NCBI RefSeq assembly: GCF_021134715.1
Contig: NC_060028.1
Location: forward strand, 766,501-830,500
Length of the DNA stretch: 64,000 bases
Direction of reading: 5' to 3'
From: Daphnia pulex
Lineage: Eukaryota > Arthropoda > Branchiopoda > Diplostraca > Daphniidae
Made by a program: the position numbers and the translations under genes. Shown here piece after piece: positions 11,734 through 23,149 of the stretch (the first letter of the stretch is position 1; the number at the start of each line of letters is the position of its first letter). Below the pieces are notes generated by a model. It was given only the letters and a program-made list of their open reading frames with translations, was not told the origin of the DNA and searched no databases.

Positions 11734-12725
11734 GAGTGAGCACCTTTGACACGTCAACAACTGCAGTGCACTTATTGTCACCAACTGCCTTCTCCGTCGC
11801 AATGATGGGTAAATATTCTGTTATTATACGTGGAGTTTTGTATTAGTACTAATTTTACTATCTGTTACTATGCCAGTTATTATTGAACGTTAATGTTTAA
11901 ATTTATTAATTGTACAGCTAATTATGGCGTCGTGCTGCGTTCGGATGGTTGATGGAATGATGGCTGGGTCGACCACTGGTGTAACGATGCCTCCTGGATA
12001 TGGCGGATGCCAAACCGCAATGCCACCACCTTACTACACAACATAAAAACACGGAACAGCCGTATACTACTCCGAGGATCCCGAGTACCTTGAGTTCCAC
12101 TCAGTTCCTAGTTACATTGAGGGTCCAATTATTTCACCACCGAAGCGTCTAAGTACTACACCACCAAGGCACCGGTACACGATTCTGGATGCTTCCGCAG
12201 CTTACTACACCGAGGCTCCACAGTATCACACCACTAAAGGACCGGAGTACCCAACATACGCTGCCCCAGCTTATTACACCGAGGCCTTCAAGTACTTCAC
12301 TACCAAGGCACCGGAGTACTTCACTACTACCTACGCTGCTCCAGCTTTCTACACCACTACCCACGCTGCTCCAGCTTACTACACCGAAGCATCCAAGTAC
12401 TACTCTGCCCCGAACTACACAACTACAACTGAGGCGGCCAAGTGCTACGTAGCCCAGACTTACAACACAGCAGCTGCTCCTTCGTACTACGTTGAACTGT
12501 AATACTACACCGAGGCTCCAGTTTACTAAACCACAACCTACGCTACACCTAGATATTACGACGAATCCCCCAACTACTACTATATCGAAAAGGCCACACA
12601 TTACACCATCACGTACACTGCCCCAGTTTACTTCACTAAGTATGACTCTGCTCCAAGCTACTACCAAACTGAGGCTCCTGTTTACTACACCAAGGCCACC
12701 GGGTATTACACTACAACCAAATGGT
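11734..12725 (+). pseudogene. Tyr/Thr/Pro-rich secreted repeat protein, copy c, with internal stops
   Basis: A short first exon (MM-) would splice at GTAAAT to exon 2 near 11919. The body is a run of degenerate repeats such as YYTTKAPEYF, TTYAAPAYYTEA and APSYYQTEAP, readable in one frame from about 12200 to 12725. In-frame stops occur near 11930, 12050, 12500 and 12530. Around 12128-12180 a one-base and a two-base loss together shift and restore the frame. Proteins of this style are common in Daphnia; a structural role (cuticle, silk or secretion) is inference. No intact start-to-stop frame exists, so I call it a pseudogene. The long minus-strand frames here are shadows of the repeats. Confidence 0.6.
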
Positions 12726-13309
12726 AAATATTGTGTCTCTGCATGGAGTTTTGTATTACTTTATTATTATTTTTCTATGCGTTAACTTGCCAGTGATTAT
12801 TGAAATTTGATGTTTAAATTATTTACCGTCTAGTTAACTATGGCGTCGTGCTACTGTTGGATGTTGTATCCTTGTCAACGCCGCCTTCTTATAACACAAC
12901 AACATACGCAACAATCGGTTACTTCACCACCAATTCCCCGGAGTATAATCCACAACTGATGTCCCGAATTACTACACCGAGGCCCCAAAGTATAACACCA
13001 CCAAGGCACCCGAGTACTTCACCACCGTTACCATTTCCCGAACTACACCACCAAGGCAGCGGAGTACTACACCACCAAGGCAGCGGAGTACTACACCACC
13101 AAGGCAGCGGAGTACTACACCACCAAGGCAGCGGAGTACTACACCACCAAGGCACCCTAGTATTATTTCACTACTGAGGCTGCTCCAACCTACTGCATTG
13201 AAGCTGCGAAGTATTCCACTGCCCTGAGTTACTACACCATTAAGGCACCTGAATGTTACATCACAACCTTCGCTTCTCCAGTTAACTACAGGAAGGCTCT
13301 TAAATACTA
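12726..13309 (+). pseudogene. Tyr/Thr/Pro-rich repeat gene, copy d, fused to the end of copy c
   Basis: Bases 12724-12833 are a copy of the family's first intron, beginning GTAAATATT directly after the last repeat codons of copy c. Exon 2 near 12834 reads VNYGVVLLLDVVSLS, a signal-peptide-like run, then NTTTYATIGYFTTNSPEYN. A frameshift follows near 12965, another near 13030, and a stop near 13160. The 3' end reads YYTIKAPECYITT and ends at TAG 13307-13309. A polyadenylation signal AATAAA lies near 13404. The copy has no promoter or first exon of its own. Confidence 0.55.
13056..13151 (+). repeat. 24-base tandem repeat, four exact units
   Basis: Four identical 24-base units encode YYTTKAAE in the ancestral frame of copy d. 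The uniformity against a decayed background points to recent slippage or unequal exchange. Confidence 0.85.
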
Positions 13310-13629
13310 GAACCGAAATTTCTGATTTATCTAACTGTGTTCAGCTTTGTCGGTTATATCTTAATAGTTACTAGTCACTTGGAATCGTTGATCTTAAATG
13401 AGAAAATAAATTGTTTTATGGTAATCATCTTCTACGACTTCTCTTAACACCATCAAGCATTTTTACCAGTTGAAAATATATTGACACAACTGCAACACAT
13501 TATTTTTTTACAAATGATAATACACGGCAAACACAACTTAAAATAGGAATTGCTTTATTGTCCCACCTCCACCCACAATTCCACCACATTTTACAATCAC
13601 ATACACACATAAATACATACACACCAAAG

Positions 13630-13913
13630 TTAACCCGTTGGCTGCCACGCCATACAACCCGTAGGTTGCTCTCTACTACTCTACGCGCCACGTCTGAAGG
13701 ATCTATGACCAAGGTGGGACTTGCCATTGCTGACAAGTCCGTGCTGAAAAGGGGGAACTACTGGTGCATTGCCTTGTAACAGGCGCCTTGCGGCAAATTT
13801 TGGGCTGGTGCGACTTTCCGACCCAGCGGCATGAAAACCACGAGGCCGAACAGCGCACGCAACCCGTGCTAAGGAGCTAGGGGAGAACAAAGGCGTGGCA
13901 GACAACGGGTTAA
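13630..13913. mobile_element. piggyBac-type MITE with TTAA target duplications
   Basis: The element spans 13634-13909 (276 bases). It begins CCCGTTGGCTGCCACGC and ends with the inverted match GCGTGGCAGACAACGGG, one mismatch in 17. It is flanked on both sides by TTAA (13630-13633 and 13910-13913). TTAA duplication next to CCC...GGG ends is the hallmark of piggyBac elements. There is no transposase frame inside, so it is a non-autonomous element. Confidence 0.85.
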
Positions 13914-14158
13914 CAAACACATACATATTACCAACAACAAATGATGATCCGCGTTGACATTTTGAGATACCGGCGACGTTTTGATGTCCATCTTCTCGAC
14001 GTTTCCTCTGCATTACCTGAATAAAGAGAAAACAATTCTTATTTACTGACATGCCAATTAAAGTTACATAATACAGATAGAAACACTAATCAGGTTTTTT
14101 AGCTCAAAGATTTAAAGATGCAATTTTTTTAACTTAAAATCAAGCTTACAATATTGAG

Positions 14159-14571
14159 AACTATACACAGAACAAAGCTCACTTGCTAGTTTTTCGAAAA
14201 AATTTCCGGAAGTATACCGGAAGTAACCACAGCACCTCAACCATTGAGCTGTCATCAAAATAAACCAGATATTCGTGATCTCCATGAAATTTGGGGTCGA
14301 TTAGGTATGATTTAAACGAAATCCAAAATTTTGCCAAAATCGAGAATTTTCCTGAACTATAGTTCAGGAAAATTTTCGAAACCGGAAGTACGCGTACGTA
14401 AAAAAGATAACATGAACTTTACCACAAATTTTACGAGGATCACGAATATGTGGTTCTTTTGTACGTAGAATGAATATTTACTAAACTACTGACTGAAATG
14501 AGAAAACCGGAAGTAGAAAAAAAATGCAATTTTCGAAAATCTAACAAGTGAGCTTTGTTGGGGGAATAGTT
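14159..14571. mobile_element. Fold-back element with long inverted ends and a central perfect palindrome
   Basis: The left end (AACTAT, then ACAAAGCTCACTTG, then TTTTTCGAAAA) is repeated inverted at the right end up to 14571, about 40 bases with a few mismatches. In the middle, 14345-14374 is a perfect 30-base palindrome centred between 14359 and 14360. CCGGAAGT motifs recur at least three times inside. There is no coding frame and no clear target duplication. It is probably a non-autonomous DNA transposon; the superfamily is unknown. Confidence 0.65.
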
Positions 14572-14980
14572 ATCGTCAGTTATCACTAAATATTTCAAAA
14601 AAATAACTGCAAATAAATGTTTAAAGAGTTGCGCAAAGTAACTGAAACTGACTGTTTTGACAGCTGCAAATTATCAAAAAGCCATCTAGCGTTAGAAAAA
14701 AGAAACGCCCAAGTAAAACTTCGTTTGTGCGTAAGTACTAAGAAGGGTCTGATTTTGGAAACTATTACACAGACAGAGTTTAACGCAACTAGACTATTAA
14801 CCTACGAAAATAAGTCAATTTTTGGCTACCTGGGCATGATCCCGTAGTGAATGATTACAGGTGTGTCACAGCGGGCGGAAGCGAACGAAGGGACGTGTGT
14901 AACAGTGTAACGTGAAGGGATCCAACTCGTCAATCAAGTAAGACAAGTTGTGTAGCGTTCATACAAAGCAGTGAAGCTAG

Positions 14981-15050
14981 ATGAGCGGACGTCACGAAGA
15001 TGAGGATGGAGAAGACATTGGTGGAAGTCCCTCTTCCGTCATGGACAAAG
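14981..15050 (+). other. Possible first coding exon, acidic N-terminus
   Basis: An ATG at 14981 opens a frame reading MSGRHEDEDGEDIGGSPSS and reaches an AAAG|GTCAGC donor-like site at 15050/15051. Read through, the frame ends at 15151 after 56 codons. No continuation was found downstream on this strand. It could be the first exon of a gene with a long intron, or chance. Confidence 0.25.
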
Positions 15051-16441
15051 GTCAGCATTGGCACAAGAATCTCCGTGCCAGGAACACATGTATCCATAAA
15101 GAAACTGTGTGCTCTCTAAAAAAAAAATGTTTTACATTAATTGAAATATAAAAATGAATAAGGCATATCAATCTTTACCTTTTCTAAGAAGCACACTGAA
15201 ATGTTCGTGATGAAAAACGGTAATAATTGAATTACAGCAACCAACAGCATTATTCCTCAAGTTGAGATAAATTTCCTGACGCTAAAGAAATTGTCATGAA
15301 GTATTGCAGTAGTGTGGTGATCGGTGATATTGATGCTTACCTTTATAGTATGGGTGATGATTAGTAAGGCATTTGACATAGTGTGATTGGTGTGGTAGCA
15401 GTAATGGGAAAATTCCTTATTTCCGCACATTTGTATTACTCTATATGTGGGCTTCAAACATGAGTTTAAGGCTTTTGACAGCATGAGGAATGGAAAGTGA
15501 CTGAGCGCTAAGTCAACTTGTTGTGATGACTGACAGTAGCTATAGGCCTTAGCCTACATCTAAAATTTGAAGAAATAAATTGGTATAATATGAAAATAAG
15601 GAAACTAGGTCAAGATAAACCTACATAATGATACGAATTCAGTTTGGTATTTGAAATGAAATCACATGAATATAAGTATAATTAGCAACAATTTGTTTTG
15701 CCCATTTCGTCTCGTTTCATGACGTAGGGGACGTAGGAACAACAAGAGCGACAGTGGCGACATCAAGTAATGAGTTTTGAATCTTAAGTTAGTTACACAT
15801 TCGAAAATGAGAATATCTTTCCTGAATCGATTGATGACCGGAAGGATAGACCGGAGGTGATAGCCATGGGTTGCTGACAGTAGAACTCTAAAGACAGAAG
15901 AACTCTAAAGTTTTTTTTGTTACACCTTGCGTTCATCTAACAGCGATGGATAGAACTGTCGTCAATGGGAGTTTTCACATAGCTCAACTGGCCTGGATTT
16001 GGGCATCTATATACTTGAGTCAATTAAACTGGAGATTTCATAAGTAAAAGAAAAAGTAGTAAATATTACATTCGAAAAAGGAAACACCTCATATAACACC
16101 ATTATTTTAAAGCAAAACCTGCATCTGAATGTTTAATTAATTGCAAACCTAAGACTAAGTTTACAGTAGGACACAGTAAAATGTAAATGGGCGCATATGA
16201 GTCAAAGTCTACTAGTCGCATATGATATGATAATATTTCAAACTTTTAGCCTTTAGCTTCATGCAATCAGTTAATTAAATTAATTCAGGCAATGATGCCT
16301 GTATAATTAAAACTTAAAAGTTTAATAATGACAATAACAAAAACAAAATGATAACAATTAACAATGATTTTGTTTTCAATGTTCCAACAAACATGATACG
16401 CGCACTTTCGGCTATACAATCTTTTTCAATTCTTCTTTCAT
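15051..16441. other. No gene seen
   Basis: AT-rich sequence with short unconserved frames on both strands. I see no splice-site-bounded coding piece that I would defend. Confidence 0.5.
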
Positions 16442-17055
16442 CTAAGGATCGCTAGACAAATCATTCGATTCAGAAAGGCCAATTTTGTAGACCTCTTGTT
16501 TAACCTGAATACGATACAAATTTACATTCAGAGTAGTAATAAACATACAAATACAATTCCGTATTGAATATTTTTTTTTAGATCTTGACTCAACTAAATT
16601 TCATCGTAGAGCTAGGTTTTAGATAACAACTGTTTGCGCTGGTTACACATCAATTCTATTTGTTTGCGTTGACGCAATGCATATTTCGTCTAAAAAGAAG
16701 GGTGAAACATGATTAATAAAAAAGATGATTTGAAATATTCACAGCTTTACGGGAATCCTCCTTCAAAAGTGTGCGTGCCTTCTGCTGAAGTTCCTTCGTT
16801 TTACTTTCAATGCCAGCAATTTCTTCGTCCAGAAACTTTTCAGTTTGTTTAAGTTGGGTCAACTAGCGATCGAATTTTCCATCAGATAGTTTGGTTATAA
16901 AAACAGTGTTTAAAAAGGAGTTACCTTTAATAAAACTCTTGTTAGTTGTCGCTCTATGGAAATAGCTCTTCACTAGTTCCCAAATCCATGGCACTGGTGT
17001 GAAATATGGTGTGACACAACTATTAAAAAACCATCCGAATAACGAAGAATCATCC
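16442..17055 (-). pseudogene. Snf7/ESCRT-III-like (CHMP7-like?) gene remnant
   Basis: Minus-strand coding pieces are 17055-16925 (reads FGWFF, VPWIWELVKSYF), 16862-16743 (LTQLKQTEKFLDEEIAGIES, then KELQQKARTLLKEDSRKA), 16689-16612 (KYALRQRKQIELMCNQRKQ, then stop) and 16504-16442 (VKQEVYKIGLSESNDLSSD, then stop). The middle two join in phase and resemble the first helices of Snf7 proteins, where a basic run precedes an ALR-K-RK-E motif. CHMP7 is my best guess because of the aromatic membrane-contact-like piece before it. The first piece joins out of phase to the second, a stop ends the third, and much of a Snf7 domain is missing. So the gene is either broken or my model is incomplete. Confidence 0.4.
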
Positions 17056-17571
17056 GTTACTTGGTGAAATACGTTTTGGTTTCATCCGGAATCCTGTTTA
17101 GTGAGGCGGGATACTTTCCTTATCGACAAAACACTTGAAAATCTCACACCTTTCATATTTAATTTAGTCTAGACAGATGTCTACTTCGGTCTACTTTTTC
17201 GGGAAACAACAGCAATCACTTTGCGACTTGCGAGTTACCGTCGTGATGTTACGAATGTCAAAATGCAAAAAATGTTTAAAAGCGCAAGCGACTGAGATTG
17301 GGCATTGTAGTTCAACAAGAAAAGTAAGATATAATAAGTTCCATGCAGAGAGAAACTTGGACTGAAATGGACCACAAGTGAACAGTAAACTGTAAGGCTA
17401 CCCTAAGGCAAGAAACATGAAACTCGCGATCCTTTGCGGATTTGAAAATTATGGGCCACCCTTAATAAGAGGAATCTATTTAATCGTCGGCGATAAATTA
17501 TGGAAACTGTTTTTTGTGTCGTCTAAAAAAAACAGGGGATGATGGTATGAATCTAGCCGCTTCAATAATTC

Positions 17572-18294
17572 TCAAAACGGTTTCCAAACGTGGATCTGAT
17601 TTGATGATGTGAAATCAATATTGACATACTTCATGCTGCAGACATTTTCTTCGTCATCCAGATCTGTCCAGTCTATTCAGTGTCGAACTTTTGAATAAGG
17701 GAGGAGCCTTACATTTACAAACTTAGAAAAATTCACGAACGGGAATTTGTTCTCCTGAATTGGGCATATTTCTCACTATCGACGTTCCAGGTCAACGATA
17801 TTCTTAGAGAAATATAGAAGAAATATTCTTAAAAACAAAACAAGAAACTCTCAGTCTGCAATTAGTCAAATTAAATCTGGTTACAGATGTTCGGGTACGT
17901 TTGGCATATTTTTTTCAAATAAAACGGATGCAATTGTTCAAACAGATGATTTGAGCAAATTCTATGACATTTAAATTCACAGGGAGAATTAGAAGTTTAG
18001 AGAAGAGAATCAGGCAGTTTTATGTCTTTCTCTTTTATTCTAAAAGTGATGGTGATGAATAAAACTAACCTGATTGGAGAAGAATCTTTTCATTTGCTGG
18101 ACCTTAAAGGCCGTCTATATCCAGTTTACCAAGATTTGTTTGTCTTCGATTTTTACTGTACCTCCTCTCGGCGGAGAAGTCACCACCATATTGGGCCACA
18201 ATTGGTCTGTGGCCTTCACTCCTTCAGTCGTGCCCAGCGACATTATCCTCATCGCGTTTGGCTGTGAGCTAATATCTCGAACAGATGCTATTTG
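17572..18294 (-). CDS. Unknown protein, two phase-compatible exons (partial)
   Basis: Exon 18294-18162 follows a CTAG acceptor and ends at a GTACAG donor. It reads QIASVRDISSQPNAMRIMS, then LWPNMVVTSPPRG. Exon 17672-17572 follows a GAATAG acceptor and completes the split codon: DWTDLDDEENVCSMKYVNID, ending HVWKPF and a stop. The join is in phase and both pieces are protein-like. No starting exon is visible, because the about 650-base repeat at 18342-19010 lies just upstream. I do not recognise the family. It may belong with the Snf7-like remnant to its left or be a separate relict. Confidence 0.4.
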
Positions 18295-18341
18295 CTAGAT
18301 GTGGAACTGAGTTGAATGAAGAATTGCAATTTCAGGTAGAA

Positions 18342-19010
18342 TGGCTCAGTAGTTCAAGTAAGGGTAAACAGTTGCTGACGTTGAATGCCAAAATTCAATT
18401 CAATAGGTAACACCACTAAAACGTAAGAAATGAAACACTGGCTGGACAAAAGATGAACAGAGACAACTTTTCTCCCTTGAGGTACCTCTCATTATGCATG
18501 GAAGACCAAAAATCCAGTTCCACTTGTTAAGAGTTCCACTTCTTTGTTTCAACCACGTGTCAGAGGGCGGGATACTCTAATGATTGAGCAGTCAATGAAC
18601 AAAAGAAACCTGTACTTGAACGTACTATTACGTCAATTGATTAATCAAAATTTCACTTAGACAAATGTGTTTGTATAAGACACTACGCTGAATGCTGGAC
18701 TGGAGCTGGGTTAATTATTTACGCAAAGCTCCGACAGTCAAACTGCGAGACTGAGAGTCTGAGACTGAGTCTGTCTGAGACGTAAATAACAAATGCAGAC
18801 GAACTTTTTTGAGAACTGGAAGGCAGTGATGCCAATTTACGGAGCTACGCGCCGCCTAATAAAATGTTGATTTTGTTTCAATTATGAAACTGTTGATTGC
18901 ACTCTTTCCTGTTATCTAATACTGTACAAAATTAATAAAAAATAAAAAATCTGTCTCAATAAATTTCACTTCCATGGCGTATTCGAAGATGCGCATTCTA
19001 TAAAATCCAA
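18342..19010. repeat. Direct repeat of about 650 bases, copy 1
   Basis: It matches 23930-24580 in the same orientation with small insertions and deletions. Shared landmarks include GGCTCAGTAGTTCAAGTAAG, CTGGACAAAAGATGAACAGA, AACCACGTGTCAGAGGGCGG and GGAAGGCAGTGATGCCAATT. The two copies bracket the UBF gene. There is no coding frame in common. Confidence 0.8.
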
Positions 19011-19064
19011 AATACAACCAAAATTCCTGGAGAGAATCGTTGATTTCTCGCGGCAGAAGATAGT

Positions 19065-19240
19065 AACTAATCTCTCGGCTGGGTGGAGGGATGGAATTGG
19101 GTGTTCGTACGCGGCTAACAAGTGTGAGAGCAAGGCAGAATTTTGGGCAGAGACCGTCGAATGCTATTGTAGTATTGCATTGGGCACAGTAGCGATATTC
19201 TTCCCACTTAGAATCGCCATTGATGGACGAATCAGATTGA
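19065..19240 (-). other. Open, start-less frame with two Cys pairs
   Basis: Read leftwards from about 19240, the minus strand stays open through DSSINGDSKWEEYRYCAQCN, FDGLCPKFCLAL and RVRTPNSIPPPSREIS, and continues open into the repeat copy. CxxC and CxxxC spacing is suggestive of a small metal or disulfide module. There is no ATG or clear acceptor, and it sits just after the UBF polyadenylation signal. I cannot assign it. Confidence 0.3.
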
Positions 19241-19268
19241 GGAAAAGTTATTTTTAGAACGGAATAAT

Positions 19269-19274
19269 TTTATT
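19269..19274 (-). terminator. Polyadenylation signal of the UBF gene
   Basis: TTTATT on the plus strand gives AATAAA on the gene strand, about 250 bases after the stop codon. Confidence 0.6.
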
Positions 19275-19522
19275 GAAACTGTGAGAGCGACTAAATACAT
19301 TCAACATATACTAGTCGATCCCCTTTTCTTTTTAAATTAAGCACATATTAAAACCTTCAAAGAATTTCCTAGTTACCCATTTCTAGATTATGAATGAACG
19401 GATGTTCAACACCAATTTGACGACCAATAACTTAGTTTTGATAGGCACTTCACGAAGTTTGTAAGTTGGTGAAAAATTTTACACTTCAATTACACACTTT
19501 CAGTGGTACATTTTCAGCCGGT

Positions 19523-22500
19523 TTAGTCTTCGTCCGAGGATATTTGGGGATCATCGTCGCCAGAGCAGGCGCCACTTGTTTGTTCTTCATTTGAACTAGT
19601 CGGTTCAGATTCTTCGTCAGAACTTTCTTTAACTTCATCCTCCTCATGCCGAGCACGATTCTTCATAATTGTGCGATAAGATTTAAGTTCGGCTGGATTC
19701 AATGTCTAAATACAAAATTCGATTAGTTAAAAATCAACATATAAAAAGTGGACACTTGAATTTACCCTGATGAATTTTTCAAATTCATAAACATAGTCTT
19801 GATGCTTCTTTTTTTGTTCTTCAATGCACTTCTTCTTCTGTTTCTCAGACACCTTTCCCCAAAGAACATCAATTTCAGCAGGAGTAGGATTTCCCAATTT
19901 GGAATGATGCGTCATAACGTAATAAGCAGCAGCACTCCTAGAAATTAAAAATAATTCAATGGTGCCGTCACTCTACAGTACAACAGAAGTTTAATTACGT
20001 TGGTGGTTTAAGTGGTTCAGTCATCTTCTCTGCTTTGAACAACAATTGATTAGCCGCCAAAGTAGGGGATTTCAGTGTTTTTGAAGCCACTTTCTCTGTT
20101 GATGACTTCACATTGGCATTCAAAGATGGTTTGATTTTCGAAGGTGATTTCGCAGATTTAGAATCAGCATTTGCCGCGGATCTTTTGGACGGCGAATCAC
20201 TTGAACGCTCTGGGGATTTTAAAGTTGCGGAAGTGGGCTTGACAGTTTTCTTTGAGGTCTCGGATGCCTTCGAAATTTTTGATTTCAACGTACTGGACGC
20301 TGACTTTTTACTTGTTGCAGACATTTCATTTTTAGACTTTTGAGCCATATTTCCATAGACCTTCTTTTTTTCTTCGCTAAGCTTGGCAAATTCTTTAGCC
20401 ATTAATCTTGCGAGTTCTTGTTTGGTCAGCTTGGGATATTTGGAGGAGTACTTATCCATATTGGAATTGCAAAACATTTGAAGTGCAGAATTTGGCTTTT
20501 GAACAGTGGTCTTGGGGGGGATTTCTAAATCCTCATCACTCTCTACTTCTGACGAGGAACCAGCATCAACAGCTGTACCAATTTTTGGTTTCTTACCCAC
20601 CGGCTGAAAAATAATTATATTTAATATGGTTTAAGGCTAATTAATTTAATTTCAGCAGAAACTATATTACCTGTCCATCTTCAGCCTTTTTGGCAGCCAT
20701 TCGTTTCAGATTTTTCCCTACAGAACTTGACAGTTCTGCATTTCGCTGTTCAGGAGTCAGAGTTTCAAGATAAGAGGCATACTTCATTTTGTAAGAGTAA
20801 TTCATCTGTAAAAATGTTATCAAGACAGAAAACAATTATAACTTTTCTCCGATTAACATTGTTTTAATAAATGTTACTTGTGTAGCTTTGTCATTGTATT
20901 TAGTCTTTTCTTCATCACTCAATTCCTTCCAGAGTCTTGATATTTCAGTCATCCTTTCTTTAGTCCCAAACTGCTTCAAAGAATTGCCCGAGAGAAGTTT
21001 TTTGGAAAATAAACTATATCCAGAATTTGGTGGTTTAACTGGTTTGCCCTCATTCCTTGAACATGAAATCTATTGAAGTCATTGTACAATATTTGTTTAA
21101 TTGTAAATAATTACTTGTGTTTGATCTGTAATTCATCTTTGGTCAACAGACTCAATTTCTTTGCTGGGACATCAACATCTGGGTGCTGCGTTTTAAATTT
21201 TTCCATCTCCTCCTACAGAAAATAATGCTCAATCCTGATGCTGTAATTGTGATTTTGAAAATACAGAGGATGTTGCAGGAAAAAAGAACTTACATTAAAC
21301 TCAGGTTCTTGTTCCAGAGCTTGATAAATCCACTTTAGTTTTTGTTTATCCTTCAATTCCTTGTAGGCATCTCTACACTTCTCTCTGGAATGAAAGAATA
21401 ATACACAAACAAATGTAATTTGAATGAAGATTTGTTGAGAATCATGCCAAACTAAAGTTAATTTTCATAGTGCATAAAATGTCAAACCTGGCTTCAGTCA
21501 ATGACATTCCTTCACCCACAAATTTTGGCAGCTTTTCATCACTAAACAGTTTGAATGGTGTCGGGGGTTTAGGAGGAACTGCCTTAGAAGTTTGTTTAGA
21601 TTTTGGTAATATATAGTCTGGGTGAGCATCCCTATAAAATAATAAGGCAGAATATGTTTTGTTTTTAATTTATGGATTAGAAATAATTTTGGTTAATATT
21701 AGAAACATATTACGTACATAAACTTCTTCATCTTCTCTTGATACGCTTCTTTCTCTTTTTCCCCCAGTTCTGAATACTTTGTTTTCTTCCGATCGCTTAG
21801 TTCATGATACATTTTGGCAATAATCTTGCTCAACTCCGTCTAGTGATAAAACAAAATATTTCAATAAAATATCCAGAGGTTTTACTACCTATTTTTCATA
21901 CCATTCCAAGCCCTGGTTGTTTCTCCAAAACAGCATCTTTCTGTTCCATGTAGAACAACATGTAGGAAGTTAGTGGTTTTTTAGGCTGATCAGGATGCTT
22001 CTGGTTATTCTAGAGAAAAAAATTGTGAGGCAATGCTTAGATAAATAAACTGAGTTAAAACTACCTTTCCGCCTTTGTTAAAGTTGTACCACGGTCTATC
22101 TACCCACGATGCAGCATCGTCTAAAACTTCGGCAAGGATCCGATAATGCCTCAAATGAGTCTATCGAATAAATTGATTGGTTACTTAATGATTTTAAAAA
22201 GTTACGTCTTTCGGACATGAATTTTACAACATCGTTTACTTACTTGAACATGTAACCATCGATTTTTACATTGTTCTGCAGAATAATCTTGAAATTTAAT
22301 CTGAAAATAAAGGACATTTGTCAGGTAAGCTCATTGGACTAGTCTTCACAAACTTAGAATTACTAAAAATAACTTACGGAATCCCAATTTAAGTGGTTCA
22401 CACGCGATTCGTACTTCATGGCATCTTCTTTCGGACATGCTTTTCGGATACGCTTGAAAAGCTCGAAGTCGTCACTCTTAGGCCATGCTATAATTAGAGA

Positions 22501-23149
22501 ATAATGACACGTTGATCAACACAACAACGTGTTCAGTTTTATTACGTAAAGGGGTCCCATTTTTTTCTTCGTCCTCATCCTCTTCGTCTTCTTCCACTTT
22601 GTCATCCATTTCTTCGTCACCATCTTCTTTCTCTTCCTCCTCATCTTCTCTTTCTTCGTTATCTTCGTCTTCGGGCTCTACTGTAAAAAAAATAACAAAA
22701 TAAGATTACATAACATGTTTATAGTAAATGCACATACAATTTCTATACTTATTGGTATAAAAATAATTCAGAAATTATTACAGTCAAAACATCTAACTGA
22801 TTATTACTAATATAATTGTAAAACGGGGGATGGTGGTTCACTTATTACTACAACCGTATTAGGCGTACGTTAAATAAAAAAATTATTGAAATAGTACCAA
22901 GAGGTGAATTTGAATTTTCATCTGGTATTGGACTGGAAGGTACTTTGGGCTTTTTAGAACCTAAGAAAATGACAAAATAGCAAGTATTAACAACAAAAAC
23001 AAATCTAGCTGTAAAACTGATAATAATTAACAATGTCACTGACTTTCATTCTTTCGCGCCATTGCAGAAGGGGTTGATGAAGTCGATGCAACAACCTTAT
23101 CTTCAAGATTTTTGGTTCTTGACGTTTTTGGTTTTCTTTCGTTAGCCAT
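19523..23149 (-). CDS. UBTF: Nucleolar transcription factor UBF, multi-HMG-box
   Basis: Sixteen exons, all junctions in phase: 23149-23044, 22960-22898, 22680-22546, 22487-22378, 22300-22244, 22160-22065, 22009-21902, 21839-21718, 21631-21488, 21384-21294, 21212-21115, 21055-20878, 20805-20671, 20603-19999, 19937-19766 and 19705-19523. The product is 800 aa; vertebrate UBF is about 760. An acidic run (57-101) precedes the N-terminal dimerisation-type region (WPKSDDFELF, AEQCKNRWLHVQTHLRHYR, DRPWYNFNKG). HMG boxes follow: box 1 from about 198 (HPDQPKKPLTSYMLFYM), box 2 from about 284, box 3 from about 382, box 4 from about 517 and a further partial box in 683-740. A Ser/Lys/Pro-rich linker sits in exon 14 and an acidic tail in the last exon (SSDEESEPTSS, GDDDPQISSDED). 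UBF bends rDNA and drives RNA polymerase I transcription in the nucleolus. The order of elements and the WLHVQ-HLRHYR region separate it from other HMG proteins. Confidence 0.92.

Noticed and set aside
12149-12667. Long minus-strand frame over the Tyr/Thr repeats
   Set aside because: Shadow of the repeats; repetitive codons keep all frames open. The plus-strand frame gives the known repeat style.
14617-14847. 76-codon plus-strand frame
   Set aside because: No recognisable motif, no splice or promoter context, and not repeated elsewhere.
22512-22703. Plus-strand Ser-rich frame
   Set aside because: It is the antisense of the acidic Glu/Asp exon of UBF; the codons mirror GAA/GAG runs.
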